From positions 62,001 through 126,000 of the forward strand of contig NZ_FNEI01000011.1 in NCBI RefSeq assembly GCF_900099975.1: DNA of 64,000 bases, written 5' to 3'. The position numbers and the translations under genes were made by a program. The notes under the pieces are model-generated. The model was not told the origin of the DNA. It saw nothing but the letters and a program-made list of their open reading frames with translations, and made no database searches. Origin of the DNA: Arthrobacter cupressi (GTDB taxonomy: Bacteria > Actinomycetota > Actinomycetes > Actinomycetales > Micrococcaceae). Shown here one piece after another: positions 18,748-27,924 of this stretch; the stretch's first letter is position 1, and each line of letters starts with the position of its first letter.

Positions 18748-20522
18748 CGGAGACGCTATTCGGCGGACCTTCCCTGCCACCGGCCTATCCCGAGCGTGCC
18801 GCCTGGGGTACCGCCCCGAAGCTGCGTGCCTGGCAGCAGGAAGCCCTGGACCTCTACCTGCGGAACAGCCCGCGCGACTTCCTGGCCGTGGCAACTCCCG
18901 GTGCAGGCAAGACCACCTTCGCGCTGCGCATCGCCTCGATGCTGATTGACAGCGGCGCCGTCAACAGGGTGACGATCGTGGCCCCCACGGACCACCTCAA
19001 GCGGCAGTGGGCTGACGCGGCCGCCCGCGTCGGCATCGCAATCGACCCGAACTTCAAGAACTCCGACGGCCAGCACGGCCGCGGCTTCATCGGCGTCGCC
19101 GTGACGTACGCGCAGGTGGCCAGCAAGCCCATGCTGCACCGGGCGAAGACCGAGGCGGCCCGGACCCTGGTGATCCTCGATGAGATCCACCACGGCGGCG
19201 AGGCGCTGTCCTGGGGCGACGGACTGCGCGAAGCCTTCGACCCGGCCACCCGGCGTCTGGCCTTGACCGGTACTCCGTTCCGTTCCGACACCTCGCCGAT
19301 CCCGTTCGTTGAGTACGCCGAGGACCGTGACGGCATCCGCCGTTCGAAGGCCGACTACACCTACGGCTACGGCAACGCCCTGCGGGACCACGTGGTCCGC
19401 CCGGTGCTGTTCATGGCCTATTCCGGACAGATGCGCTGGCGGACCAGCGCCGGCGACGAAATGGCGGCCTCGCTCGGTGAGGCCGCGGTGACCAAGGACA
19501 TCACCTCGCAGGCCTGGCGTACTGCGCTCAATCCGGCCGGAGAGTGGATTCCGGCCGTGCTCGCGGCCGCTGACAAGCGCCTGAGCGAAGTCCGCCGCAC
19601 GGTGCCCGACGCCGGCGGCCTGGTCATCGCCACCGACCACGAGGACGCCCGGGCCTATGCCGGCCAACTGAAGAAGATCACGGGCCAGTCGCCCACGGTG
19701 ATCCTCTCCGACGATTCGAAGGCCTCCAGCAAGATCGAGGAATTCTCCGAAGGGGACAAGCGCTGGATGGTCGCCGTGCGCATGGTGTCCGAAGGCGTGG
19801 ACGTGCCGAGGCTTTCGGTCGGTGTCTATGCAACGTCCACATCCACGCCCCTGTTCTTCGCCCAGGCCGTTGGCCGCTTTGTGCGTGCCCGCAAACGCGG
19901 CGAGACGGCGTCGGTGTTCCTGCCGTCCGTGCCGCCCCTGATGGTGCTGGCGAACTCGATGGAAGCCGAGCGGGACCACGCGCTTGACCGTCCGGAGAAA
20001 GAGGACCCGGACGGCCTGTACAACCCCGAAGAGTCCCTGATGGCCGAGGCCAACCGCGAGGAGAAGGCCTCGGACACCCTCGAGAAGGGCAAGTTCGAGG
20101 CGCTGGATTCCCAGGCTTCCTTCGACCGGGTACTCTTCGACGGCGGCGAGTTCGGCACCGGAGCGGACATCGGCTCCGAAGACGAACTGGACTTCCTGGG
20201 GATCCCGGGCCTGCTCGACGCCGAACAGGTGGGCACGCTGCTGCGCCAGCGCCAGCATGACCAGCAGTCGCGGAAGAAGCGGCAGTCCCCGCTGGCGGCG
20301 GCCGCCGCGGGAACGGTTCCGGACCACCGCATGCTGACGGACCTGCGCAACGAGCTGGCGAAGAACGTGGCCGCCTGGTCCGCGCGGACGGGCACGCCGC
20401 ACGGCGTGGTGCACAACAAGCTGCGCGAACTGTGTGGCGGCCCCGCCGTGGCCCAGGCCAATGAACAGCAGCTGCAGGCCCGCCTGCGCAAGCTGCAGGA
20501 CTGGTTCATCGGACGCAAGTAG
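18744..20522 (+). CDS. DEAD/DEAH-box helicase (superfamily 2)
   Basis: A 592-aa SF2 helicase. Motif I TPGAGKTT is at residues 51-58, motif II DEIHH at 146-150 and motif III TGTPF at 175-179. The second RecA domain ends in motif VI QAVGRFVRARKRGE. A roughly 190-residue C-terminal region rich in charged and Gln residues ends in a compact helical segment. The protein looks more like restriction-type/RadD-like DNA helicases than RNA helicases, but its role is not known. It follows DUF3039 and may function with it. Confidence 0.88.
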   Translation: MTETLFGGPSLPPAYPERAAWGTAPKLRAWQQEALDLYLRNSPRDFLAVATPGAGKTTFALRIASMLIDSGAVNRVTIVAPTDHLKRQWADAAARVGIAIDPNFKNSDGQHGRGFIGVAVTYAQVASKPMLHRAKTEAARTLVILDEIHHGGEALSWGDGLREAFDPATRRLALTGTPFRSDTSPIPFVEYAEDRDGIRRSKADYTYGYGNALRDHVVRPVLFMAYSGQMRWRTSAGDEMAASLGEAAVTKDITSQAWRTALNPAGEWIPAVLAAADKRLSEVRRTVPDAGGLVIATDHEDARAYAGQLKKITGQSPTVILSDDSKASSKIEEFSEGDKRWMVAVRMVSEGVDVPRLSVGVYATSTSTPLFFAQAVGRFVRARKRGETASVFLPSVPPLMVLANSMEAERDHALDRPEKEDPDGLYNPEESLMAEANREEKASDTLEKGKFEALDSQASFDRVLFDGGEFGTGADIGSEDELDFLGIPGLLDAEQVGTLLRQRQHDQQSRKKRQSPLAAAAAGTVPDHRMLTDLRNELAKNVAAWSARTGTPHGVVHNKLRELCGGPAVAQANEQQLQARLRKLQDWFIGRK

Positions 20523-20554
20523 CGCCGCGGGCGCCCGGCAACCGGAGCCGTGGG

Positions 20555-21175
20555 CTAAGCCTCTTCGAGCTCGACGCCGTTCTCCTCCAGTTCGGCGTAG
20601 GTGCTGCTGAGGTCCTCGGCGATCCCCGCGGTGAGTTCGCCGATCACGGTGACCGCGTAGCCGGCCTGGACGGCGTCCAGCGCCGTGGCCCTGACGCAGT
20701 AGTCGGTGGCGATGCCCACCACGACGAGCTCCTCGACGTCGTGGCTCTGCAGCCAGTCGTCCAGGCCGATGGCATCCTCCGGGTCGGCCGCCGTCACGCC
20801 GGGGAGCTGTTCGCCAGTGGGGACTTCATCCTCCGGGGCGAGGACACCCTCGAAGCCGGAATAGGCGGCTGCGAACTGGCCCTTCCGGAAGTAGGCCTGG
20901 ACGTATTCGCTGTCCAGGTCCGGGTGCAGTTCGGCACCCTTGGTTCCCGCGCGGCAATGCGGGGGCCAGCTGTCCACCATGTCCGGGTCGTCGGAAAAGT
21001 GGCTGCCGGGTTCGATGTGCCAGTCCTGGGTGGCCACGACGTGGTCGAAATGCTGGTGCCGGGCGTCGAGGTAGTCGCTGATGGCGGCGGCCACCGCCGC
21101 GCCGCCCGTCACGGCAAGGGACCCGCCTTCGCAGAAATCGTTCTGGACATCGACGATGATCAGGGCCCTGGCCAT
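20555..21175 (-). CDS. pncA: Nicotinamidase (isochorismatase family)
   Basis: PncA hydrolyses nicotinamide to nicotinate for NAD salvage. The 206-aa protein has catalytic Asp9 (IVDVQND), Lys98 (FRKGQ) and Cys160 (IATDYCVRA), and metal ligands in DWHIEPGSHF (Asp51, His53, His59). The start at 21175 is set by GGAGGAC four bases upstream, which lies inside the end of pncB; a longer in-frame reading would only run through pncB out of phase. It lies one base behind the pncB stop, so the two form an operon. Pyrazinamidase activity is likely. Confidence 0.93.
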   Translation of the reverse strand: MARALIIVDVQNDFCEGGSLAVTGGAAVAAAISDYLDARHQHFDHVVATQDWHIEPGSHFSDDPDMVDSWPPHCRAGTKGAELHPDLDSEYVQAYFRKGQFAAAYSGFEGVLAPEDEVPTGEQLPGVTAADPEDAIGLDDWLQSHDVEELVVVGIATDYCVRATALDAVQAGYAVTVIGELTAGIAEDLSSTYAELEENGVELEEA

Positions 21176-21176
21176 G

Positions 21177-22505
21177 TCAGTCCTCCTCGTAGACCGTGGG
21201 GATCGCGGGTTCGCCGCGCTGCAGGCGGCGCACCACGGAGGGCAGCTCCGCCATGGCTGCGTCATGCCGTTCGCGGGCGCGGATGACGCCCTCCTGGCCG
21301 GTCCAGCCGGGCAGGAGTTCGCCGTTCTTGATGAATTGCTGCAGCAGTTGGCGGTCGTTGCCGTCGTCCTCGGGCGGATGCCCGATTCCCACCAGTTCCT
21401 GGGTGGCGGTGCCGTGCTCGTTGAGCTTGCGCAGCGCGTACTTGCGCCCGCCCACGCTGGCCTTGTTCTTGGCCGCTTTCGCCACCGGCACGAATTCACC
21501 GGCGTCGTTGCTGCGGCTGACCAGCTTGTAGACCATGCTGGCGGTCGGTGCCCCGGAGCCGGTGACCAGCGAGGTGCCGACGCCGTAGGCATCGACCGGT
21601 GCGGATTGGAGGGCAGCGATGGCGTACTCGTCCAGGTCGGAGGTGACCACGATCCGGGTGCCGGTGTTGCCCAGGTTATCCAGCAGTTCGCGGACCCACT
21701 GTGCCTGGGTGACGAGGTCGCCTGAGTCCAGGCGCACCGCGCCGAGCTTGTCGCCGGCGAGTTCGACGGCGGTCCGCACCGCGGTCTCGACGTCGTAGGT
21801 ATCGACCAGGAGCGTCGTTTCCGGTCCGAATGCCTCGATCTGGGCGGCGAAGGCGTCACGCTCGCTGTCATGCAGCAGGGTGAAGGAATGGGCCGCAGTG
21901 CCCACGGTCTTCAGGCCGAAGCGGCGGCCGGCCTCGAGGTTGGAGGTGCTGCCGAACCCGGCGATCACCGCGGCCCGGGCTGCCGCCGTCGCCGATTCCT
22001 CATGGGTGCGCCGGGAGCCCATTTCGATGCACGGGCGGCCGCCGGCCGCACTGGTCATCCGGGAGGCGGCCGAGGCGATCGCGGTGTCATGGTTCAGCAC
22101 CGAGAGGATGTAGGTCTCCAGGATGCACGCCTCGGCGAACGTCGACTCCACGATGAGAACGGGGGAATGCGGGAAGTAGGCCTCGCCCTCGGGGTAGCCC
22201 CACACGTCGCCGCTGAAGCGGTAGTTCGCCAGGTAGTCGAGGGTCTCGCGGTTCACCACGTGGTTCCGTTCGAGGAACGCCAGTTCGTCCTCGCCGAAAC
22301 GGAAGTTCTGGATGCCTTCGAGCAGGCGGCCGGTGCCGGCGACGATGCCGTAGCGGCGCCCGTCCGGCAGGCGGCGCGCAAACGCCTCAAACACCGAACG
22401 GCGGTGCGCGGCGCCCGAATGCAGGGCTGCCTGGAGCATCGTCAGTTCGTAGTGGTCGGTGAAAAGCGAAGTGCAGGGATGGTCCCAGGCGGTGGATCTA
22501 CTCAC
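21177..22505 (-). CDS. pncB: Nicotinate phosphoribosyltransferase
   Basis: PncB joins nicotinate to PRPP, giving nicotinate mononucleotide, the step after PncA. The 442-aa protein begins with LFTDHYELTM and has FVRRLP-like and conserved phosphoribosyl-binding segments (VRLDSGDL and GTSLVTGSGAP). The start is GTG 22505, six bases after TAGAGT, so the transcript is probably leaderless. It is divergent from clpS, and a 59-bp tandem repeat lies between. The order pncB/clpS is shared with M. tuberculosis. Confidence 0.94.
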   Translation of the reverse strand: MSRSTAWDHPCTSLFTDHYELTMLQAALHSGAAHRRSVFEAFARRLPDGRRYGIVAGTGRLLEGIQNFRFGEDELAFLERNHVVNRETLDYLANYRFSGDVWGYPEGEAYFPHSPVLIVESTFAEACILETYILSVLNHDTAIASAASRMTSAAGGRPCIEMGSRRTHEESATAAARAAVIAGFGSTSNLEAGRRFGLKTVGTAAHSFTLLHDSERDAFAAQIEAFGPETTLLVDTYDVETAVRTAVELAGDKLGAVRLDSGDLVTQAQWVRELLDNLGNTGTRIVVTSDLDEYAIAALQSAPVDAYGVGTSLVTGSGAPTASMVYKLVSRSNDAGEFVPVAKAAKNKASVGGRKYALRKLNEHGTATQELVGIGHPPEDDGNDRQLLQQFIKNGELLPGWTGQEGVIRARERHDAAMAELPSVVRRLQRGEPAIPTVYEED

Positions 22506-22511
22506 GGCTTC

Positions 22512-22517
22512 ACTCTA
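22512..22517 (-). promoter_or_regulatory. -10 box of pncB-pncA
   Basis: TAGAGT on the minus strand ends six bases before the GTG start at 22505. Confidence 0.55.
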
Positions 22518-22521
22518 CGTC

Positions 22522-22640
22522 CCCACCGGCTCCCACGTCTCGCTTCGCTTCGACGCGGGGCCCTCGCCGGCGTGGGCCCACCCACCCGCTCCCACGTCTC
22601 GCTTCGCTTCGACGCGGGGCCCTCGCCGGCGTGGGCCCAC
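22522..22640. repeat. 59-bp tandem duplication between pncB and clpS
   Basis: Two direct copies with a 59-base period, the second beginning at 22581, differ at one position (22528 versus 22587). Each carries CCCACG and CGTGGG as inverted ends, the palindrome GTGGGCCCAC, and a GCTTCGCTTCG run. The block fills nearly the whole divergent promoter region, so the -35 regions of both genes lie in it. Confidence 0.9.
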
Positions 22641-22644
22641 GCCA

Positions 22645-22650
22645 TAGAAT
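22645..22650 (+). promoter_or_regulatory. -10 box of clpS
   Basis: TAGAAT ends six bases before the ATG at 22657. Confidence 0.6.
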
Positions 22651-22656
22651 GGACAG

Positions 22657-23022
22657 ATGACCACAACCGTTGCCGCAGGCACTGCCATCGGCGTCGATGT
22701 CGAGGAACGGACGGAAACTGCAGAGCAGAGTTCCACCGCCGTCCTCGTGGCGCCGGACATCCCCTGGAACCTGGTGGTCTGGAACGATCCCGTCAACCTG
22801 ATGAGCTACGTCAGTTTCGTGTTCCAGAGCTACTTCGGCTATCCCGAGGCGAAGGCCAACAAGCTCATGCTCGAAGTGCACCGCAAGGGCCGCTCGATCG
22901 TGGCCCACGGAGCGAAGGAACAGGTCGAACAGCACGCCGTTGCCATGCACGGCTACGGGCTGTGGGCGACCGTCGAGAAGGCGAGCAGCGCCGGAACGGG
23001 CAAGGGCGGTGCGCGTGGCTAA
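22657..23022 (+). CDS. clpS: ATP-dependent Clp protease adaptor ClpS
   Basis: ClpS hands N-end-rule substrates to ClpC/ClpP. The 121-aa sequence contains the family core PWNLVVWNDPVNLMSYV, the KANKLMLEVH helix (metazoan/bacterial ClpS equivalents of the substrate pocket region), and GRSIVAHG. A 30-residue variable N-terminus enters the protease machine. It overlaps the next gene, so both are one transcript. Confidence 0.94.
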   Translation: MTTTVAAGTAIGVDVEERTETAEQSSTAVLVAPDIPWNLVVWNDPVNLMSYVSFVFQSYFGYPEAKANKLMLEVHRKGRSIVAHGAKEQVEQHAVAMHGYGLWATVEKASSAGTGKGGARG

Positions 23023-23581
23023 GGCCTTTAAGTACGGCCTCAAGGGCATCACGGGATACCTGGAACCGGCCGAACGCGAGTTGCTTCGCGGGCTGATCGA
23101 CGACGTCGTTTCTATGCTCGAGCCCCGCGAAGCCGCGGACCAGGACCCGCTCGCCGCCCTCGTGGGACTGGACCTGGACGTGCAGGCACCCACCGACCGG
23201 GCCCTGTTGCGCCTGCTTCCCAACGTCATGAAGGACGACGACGCCGGCTCGCTGGAGTTCCGCCAGCTCACCGAACGCTCGCTGCGGGAGAGCAAGATCG
23301 GCGCCCTGCGCGCCGCGGCCATGGGCCTTGACCGCAAGGAACTCACGCTCACCCAGGACGAGGCCAGGCTCTGGTCCATGGCGCTGAACGACATCCGGCT
23401 GGTGCTCGCAGAGCGCCTGGACATCCGTGACGAAGCTGATGCCGACCATGTCCATGCCATGCAGGACTGGTCCCAGGCCGAGGACGTCGAAAGCTACCTC
23501 GCCCTCGTCTACAACTTCACCACCTGGCTGCAGGAATCGCTCGTGCAGTCGATGGTGGCAGCGATGGACCGCCGTTCCTGA
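23015..23581 (+). CDS. DUF2017 protein (AosR-like)
   Basis: A 188-aa helical, acidic protein of the DUF2017 family that follows clpS across actinobacteria. The M. tuberculosis homologue Rv1332 has been described as a redox-responsive regulator, AosR. No cysteine is visible in this sequence, so a thiol-based redox switch of that kind would not apply here. I prefer GTG 23015, because AAGGGCG sits about six bases upstream; GTG 23009 is too close to it. The start lies inside the end of clpS, indicating translational coupling. Confidence 0.85.
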   Translation: MAKAFKYGLKGITGYLEPAERELLRGLIDDVVSMLEPREAADQDPLAALVGLDLDVQAPTDRALLRLLPNVMKDDDAGSLEFRQLTERSLRESKIGALRAAAMGLDRKELTLTQDEARLWSMALNDIRLVLAERLDIRDEADADHVHAMQDWSQAEDVESYLALVYNFTTWLQESLVQSMVAAMDRRS

Positions 23582-23689
23582 GCACCTGCGCCCAGTCCGC
23601 TTTGGGCCGTTCCTGTGACGAAGCAGACATGAGTCGCACGTCGCAACGCATGGCTGCGCTTAGTGGCTGTGCTTTATTCTCGGAGAATT

Positions 23690-24703
23690 ATGAATTCAGC
23701 ATCGGGCACGGCAAACGCTCCGGCAGGGGATCACCGGCAGCACTCCGCGGGCGGGGACGCGGTGGCGTCACGTCCCATCGGCGTCTTTGACTCCGGGGTC
23801 GGCGGCCTCACCGTGGCACGGTCCATCATCGACCAGCTGCCCAACGAATCCATCCTCTACGTCGGCGACACCGCCAACGGCCCCTACGGACCGCTTCCGA
23901 TCGCAGAGGTGCGGGCCAACGCACTGGGCGTCATGGACGAACTGGTGGACTCCGGCGTCAAGCTCCTCACCATCGCCTGCAACTCGGCGTCGGCCGCTGT
24001 GCTGCGCGACGCCCGCGAACGCTACACCGCCCGCTACGGCATCCCGGTCATCGAGGTCATCCAGCCAGCGGTCCGCCGTGCGGTCGCGGCCACCCGGAAC
24101 GGCCGGATCGGGGTGATCGGGACCTCCGCCACGGTGGGTTCGCGCGCCTACGAGGACACCTTCGCCGCAGCCCCGGACCTGGCGATCACCTCGGTGGCCT
24201 GCCCGGAGTTCGTCAGCTTTGTCGAAGCGGGCATCACCACGGGTCCGGAACTGCTGGCGGCGGCCGGGAGCTACCTGGAACCGCTCAGGCAGGCCGGCGT
24301 GGACACTGTGGTCCTCGGCTGCACGCACTACCCCCTGCTGACCGGCGTCATTTCCTATGTGATGGGCGAAGACGTCACCCTTGTGTCCAGCGCCGAAGAG
24401 ACCGCCAAGGATGTGTACCGCGCCCTGGCCACGCATGGGATCCAGCGCAACGGCGCGGAAGCCCCCACCCACGACTTCATGGCCACCGGCGATGCCGCGC
24501 AGTTCGAAACCCTGGCGCGCCGCTTCCTGGGCCCGGAGGTCCTCTCGGTCCGGCACGTGGACCACGTGGCGGCCCAGTACCCCACCGGCAGCCTGGCCCG
24601 GATCACCCCGGAAATGCTGGCAGCGGCCCGCGTCGGAGGCGCACGCCGCACCTCCAACTTCGTGGAGGCCCAGGCCGGCGCGGAACCGGGAGGTTCCCGG
24701 TGA
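23690..24703 (+). CDS. murI: Glutamate racemase
   Basis: MurI makes D-glutamate for peptidoglycan. Two catalytic cysteines are present: Cys97 in TIACNSAS and Cys211 in [10 protein letters not shown]. The N-terminal [12 protein letters not shown] is characteristic. At 337 aa from ATG 23690 it is longer than the usual 260-285. The first 25 residues are low-complexity, and GTG 23762 would give 313 aa starting right before the fold. A TATTCT box and GGAGA lie before 23690, which is why I keep the longer form. It overlaps the next gene by GTGA. Confidence 0.93.
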   Translation: MNSASGTANAPAGDHRQHSAGGDAVASRPIGVFDSGVGGLTVARSIIDQLPNESILYVGDTANGPYGPLPIAEVRANALGVMDELVDSGVKLLTIACNSASAAVLRDARERYTARYGIPVIEVIQPAVRRAVAATRNGRIGVIGTSATVGSRAYEDTFAAAPDLAITSVACPEFVSFVEAGITTGPELLAAAGSYLEPLRQAGVDTVVLGCTHYPLLTGVISYVMGEDVTLVSSAEETAKDVYRALATHGIQRNGAEAPTHDFMATGDAAQFETLARRFLGPEVLSVRHVDHVAAQYPTGSLARITPEMLAAARVGGARRTSNFVEAQAGAEPGGSR

Positions 24704-25497
24704 AGCTGACCATCGTGGGCTGTACCGGTTCCTTCCCCGGACCCGGCTCGCCGGCGTCGTGCTACCTGCTCACGGCGCAGGACGGCGACCGGCAGTGGAA
24801 GATCGTCATGGACCTGGGCAGCGGGGCGCTCGGCGCCATCCAGCGTTACACCGACCTCGAGGACATCGACGCGATCTTCCTGACCCACCTGCACCCGGAC
24901 CACTGCATGGACCTGTGCGGCCTGCACGTCGCCGTGCGGTGGAAGCCGGGCGGCTGGGGCCGGGACCGGATCCCGGTTTGGGGGCCCGCCGCCACGGCCG
25001 ACCGCATGGCCACCGCCTACGGCCTGGACCTGGACCCGGGCATGCATGAGGAATTCGACTTCAGCAACTGGGCCGAGCGCGTGCCGGTCAAGGTGGGTCC
25101 GTTCACCATCACCCCGTTCGCCGTGAACCACCCGGTGGAGGAGGCCTACGCCCTGCGCGTGGAGGTCACCGAACCGGACAAGGACGGCACGCCGGTCACC
25201 CGGGTGCTGACCTACTCGGGGGACACCGACAGCTGCCAGGGCCTGGAGGACGCCGCCCGCGGCGCAGACCTCTTCCTCTGCGAGGCCGCCTTTGAGGAAG
25301 GCCGCGACGACGGGATCAAGGATGTGCACCTCACCGGCAAGCGTGCCGGTCAGGCCGCCACGGCCGCCGGGGCGCGCCGCCTGCTGCTGACCCACATCCC
25401 GGTGTGGACCTCGCAGACCGCCGTGCTCGCCGAAGCGAAACCGGAGTTCGCCGGGGACGTCGCGGTCGCCGTCGCCGGGGTGCACTACACCGTCTGA
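24700..25497 (+). CDS. Metallo-beta-lactamase-fold phosphodiesterase (Rv1339-like)
   Basis: A 265-aa MBL-fold hydrolase with the metal motif HLHPDH at residues 63-68 and later His/Asp ligands (SGDTD and LLLTHIP). Position between murI and rph matches M. tuberculosis Rv1339, reported as an atypical class II cAMP phosphodiesterase. RNase Z-like activity is the alternative reading of the fold. Its GTG start overlaps the murI stop (GTGA), so it is translated with murI. Confidence 0.85.
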   Translation: MKLTIVGCTGSFPGPGSPASCYLLTAQDGDRQWKIVMDLGSGALGAIQRYTDLEDIDAIFLTHLHPDHCMDLCGLHVAVRWKPGGWGRDRIPVWGPAATADRMATAYGLDLDPGMHEEFDFSNWAERVPVKVGPFTITPFAVNHPVEEAYALRVEVTEPDKDGTPVTRVLTYSGDTDSCQGLEDAARGADLFLCEAAFEEGRDDGIKDVHLTGKRAGQAATAAGARRLLLTHIPVWTSQTAVLAEAKPEFAGDVAVAVAGVHYTV

Positions 25498-25536
25498 TCC
25501 CGCGCCGCCGCGGTCATCGGGGCAGGGCCCGAACGC

Positions 25537-25542
25537 TAAGCT
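25537..25542 (+). promoter_or_regulatory. -10 box of rph
   Basis: TAAGCT ends six bases before the ATG at 25549, giving rph-rdgB its own start of transcription. Confidence 0.55.
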
Positions 25543-25548
25543 GGAAGC

Positions 25549-26307
25549 ATGACTTCAGAAGCCACCACTGCCCCCGTGATCCGCGCCGACGGACGCACTG
25601 CCGACCAGTTGAGGCCCATCAGCATCACCCGCGGATGGTCCAAGCAGGCCGAGGGCTCCGCGCTGATTGAATTCGGCAACACCAGGGTCCTGTGCACGGC
25701 TTCCCTGACCGAGGGCGTGCCGCGCTGGCTCAAGGGCGAAGGCCGCGGCTGGGTGACGGCAGAGTACGCGATGCTGCCGCGCGCCACGAACACCCGCTCC
25801 GACCGCGAGTCCGTCAAGGGCAAGATCGGCGGCCGCACCCACGAAATCTCCCGCCTGATCGGCCGCTCGCTGCGTTCCATCATCGACACCAAGGCCCTGG
25901 GCGAAAACACGATCGTGCTGGACTGCGACGTGCTGCAGGCCGACGGCGGCACCCGCACCGCCGCGATCACCGGTGCCTACGTGGCGCTCGCCGAGGCCAT
26001 CCGCTTCGCCCGGGAAAACAAGATCATCCCGGCCTCCTCCCAGCCGTTGACGGACACCATCGCGGCGGTGTCCGTGGGCATCATCGACGGCGTGCCGATG
26101 CTGGACCTGCCCTACGTGGAGGACGTCCGCGCCGAGACCGACATGAACGTGGTGGTCACAGGTTCCGGCAAGTTCGTGGAAGTCCAGGGCACAGCGGAAG
26201 GCGCGCCCTTCGACCGCGACGAACTCAACGCCTTGCTGGACCTCGCACTGCTTGGCACCGAGCAACTGGCAGCCATCCAGCGCGAGACCCTGGCGGAGGC
26301 CCCGTGA
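25549..26307 (+). CDS. rph: Ribonuclease PH
   Basis: RNase PH trims tRNA 3' ends with phosphate as co-substrate. The 252-aa protein has the signature region [13 protein letters not shown] near the N-terminus, [16 protein letters not shown], and [16 protein letters not shown]. It also has the catalytic aspartate segment [15 protein letters not shown]. Length is normal. The stop overlaps the rdgB GTG start, and GGAGG for rdgB lies inside the rph end. Confidence 0.95.
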   Translation: MTSEATTAPVIRADGRTADQLRPISITRGWSKQAEGSALIEFGNTRVLCTASLTEGVPRWLKGEGRGWVTAEYAMLPRATNTRSDRESVKGKIGGRTHEISRLIGRSLRSIIDTKALGENTIVLDCDVLQADGGTRTAAITGAYVALAEAIRFARENKIIPASSQPLTDTIAAVSVGIIDGVPMLDLPYVEDVRAETDMNVVVTGSGKFVEVQGTAEGAPFDRDELNALLDLALLGTEQLAAIQRETLAEAP

Positions 26308-26966
26308 GCGCCGGTTCCGACGGGCACGCCGGGACGGAGCGGCTGCCCCGCCTGGTGCTCGCCACCCACAACCAGGGCAAGCTGCGGGAACTGCGGGAAC
26401 TGCTCCGCGGCCAGGTCCCCGGGCTCGACGTCGATACCCAGGTAGTGGACGCCGCCGCGGCGGGTGCCCCCGACGTCGTCGAAGACGGCGTGACGTTCGC
26501 CGAGAACTCGCTGCTGAAGGCCCGGGCCGTGGCCGAAGCAACCGGGCTGGTGGCCATCGCCGACGATTCCGGCCTGGCCGTGGACGTGCTGGGCGGCGCG
26601 CCGGGGATCTTCTCCGCGCGCTGGTCCGGACGGCACGGTGACGACGCCGCGAACCTGCAGCTGCTGCTGGCGCAGCTTTCCGACGTGCCGGACAGCCACC
26701 GGGGCGCTGCCTTCATCTGCGCCGCTGCGCTCGCCATCCCGGGGGACGGCGGCAGTGCCCGCGAGGTGGTGGAATACGGCCAGCTGGAAGGCACCCTGCT
26801 GCGTGCACCGCGCGGCGAGGGCGGATTCGGCTATGACCCGATCCTGCAGCCCAGCGGCATGGACCGTAGCTGCGCGGAGCTAAGCTCCGAGGAAAAGAAC
26901 GCCATCAGCCACCGCGGCCACGCCTTCCGGGCCCTGCTGCCGGCCATTATTGACGCATTGAGCTAG
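26304..26966 (+). CDS. rdgB: Non-canonical purine NTP pyrophosphatase (HAM1/RdgB)
   Basis: This enzyme removes dITP/XTP from the nucleotide pool, hydrolysing them to the monophosphates. The 220-aa sequence shows the substrate-binding start [14 protein letters not shown], the [10 protein letters not shown] segment, the ADDSGLAVD metal site, [12 protein letters not shown] and the FGYDPI motif, and the closing [13 protein letters not shown] 26304 is set by GGAGG five bases upstream. The rph-rdgB pairing is conserved in actinobacteria. Confidence 0.95.
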   Translation: MSAGSDGHAGTERLPRLVLATHNQGKLRELRELLRGQVPGLDVDTQVVDAAAAGAPDVVEDGVTFAENSLLKARAVAEATGLVAIADDSGLAVDVLGGAPGIFSARWSGRHGDDAANLQLLLAQLSDVPDSHRGAAFICAAALAIPGDGGSAREVVEYGQLEGTLLRAPRGEGGFGYDPILQPSGMDRSCAELSSEEKNAISHRGHAFRALLPAIIDALS

Positions 26967-26990
26967 GGCGCTGAAGAAGGCGACCCGCAT

Positions 26991-27029
26991 ACAGCAAAGG
27001 CACCCTGCAGGGCAGGGTGCCTTTGCTGT
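26991..27029. terminator. Bidirectional terminator (rdgB / DedA gene)
   Basis: Arms 26991-27008 and 27012-27029 are a perfect 18-bp inverted repeat with a 3-base loop, lying between converging genes. A short T-rich stretch follows on the plus strand. Confidence 0.9.
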
Positions 27030-27064
27030 TGTGCTTTGATATCCGGTGTACCGGACCGGCGCGC

Positions 27065-27844
27065 TCAGCGCTCGCCGCGGTGGCCGCCGTCGTGCTCCTC
27101 GATGAATTCCTCCACGGGATCGGTGCCGTCCGCCGCCGCCCTGCGCTTGGCCAGGAAGCCGCGGAGCACCTCGATGCCCACCGGGATCACCGAGATAAGG
27201 ACGATCACGATGAAGATGATGTCCAGGTTGTCGCGGACCCACGGGACGCGGTCGCCCAGGAGATAGCCGAGCAACGTGACGCCGCCGCCCCACAGGAGCG
27301 CGCCGACCACGTTGAAAAGGAAGAACTTGCGCTTGTCCATCTGCGCCACGCCGACGATTACGGGGACGAAGGTGCGGATGATGGGGACGAAGCGGGCCAG
27401 GATCAGGGCCTTGCCGCCGTGCTTTTCGAAGAAGGCGTGCGCGCTTTCCACGTTCTCGCGCTTGAACAGGCGGGAATCGGGCTTGTTGAAGATCGCGGGG
27501 CCGGCCTTGGAGCCGATGAAGTAGCCGGTCTGGTTGCCGATGATCGCGGACACGATGATCAGGGCGGCCAGGGCCCAGATGTTGAACTTGATGGTGTCCG
27601 TGGCCACGAGCAGGCCAGCCGTGAAGAGCATGGAATCGCCCGGCAGGAAGAAGCCCACCAAAAGGCCGGTTTCGGCGAATACGATGCCGCAGACGAGCAG
27701 CACCACCCACGGGGCCAGGGCAGGATCGGCCAGGAAAACCTGGGGGTTCAGCCAGTCGGGGAGGAACGAGGCCATATGCGGCTGCACGGGGCCGGCGCCT
27801 CCCAAGGTGGATACGGCAAAGTCGCTTATCGCAGAAAGGGTCAC
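27065..27844 (-). CDS. DedA family membrane protein (VTT domain)
   Basis: DedA proteins act as lipid scramblases/flippases, including recycling of undecaprenyl phosphate. The 259-aa protein has the family core FAETGLLVGFFLPGDSMLF, an amphipathic re-entrant region, and ARFVPIIRTFVPVIVG with the conserved Arg residues. The acidic C-terminal tail is soluble. The start is GTG 27844, six bases after TACCCT, hence leaderless. It is divergent from the exonuclease gene, whose promoter and start look almost identical in sequence. Confidence 0.9.
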   Translation of the reverse strand: MTLSAISDFAVSTLGGAGPVQPHMASFLPDWLNPQVFLADPALAPWVVLLVCGIVFAETGLLVGFFLPGDSMLFTAGLLVATDTIKFNIWALAALIIVSAIIGNQTGYFIGSKAGPAIFNKPDSRLFKRENVESAHAFFEKHGGKALILARFVPIIRTFVPVIVGVAQMDKRKFFLFNVVGALLWGGGVTLLGYLLGDRVPWVRDNLDIIFIVIVLISVIPVGIEVLRGFLAKRRAAADGTDPVEEFIEEHDGGHRGER

Positions 27845-27850
27845 CTTTCA

Positions 27851-27856
27851 AGGGTA
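27851..27856 (-). promoter_or_regulatory. -10 box of the DedA gene
   Basis: TACCCT on the minus strand ends six bases before GTG 27844. Confidence 0.5.
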
Positions 27857-27912
27857 CGTGACTGGCAGGGGTCGGCGGCCTGCCGTGGCTCGGACGGCCC
27901 GTGCGCTCCCTG

Positions 27913-27918
27913 TACCCT
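27913..27918 (+). promoter_or_regulatory. -10 box of the exonuclease-BRCT gene
   Basis: TACCCT ends six bases before GTG 27925. Confidence 0.5.
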
Positions 27919-27924
27919 TGACAG

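Noticed and set aside
24700..25497. RNase Z as a firm call
   Set aside because: MBL motif is shared, but gene position matches the Rv1339-type phosphodiesterase and the RNase Z exosite is not obvious; kept as an alternative only.
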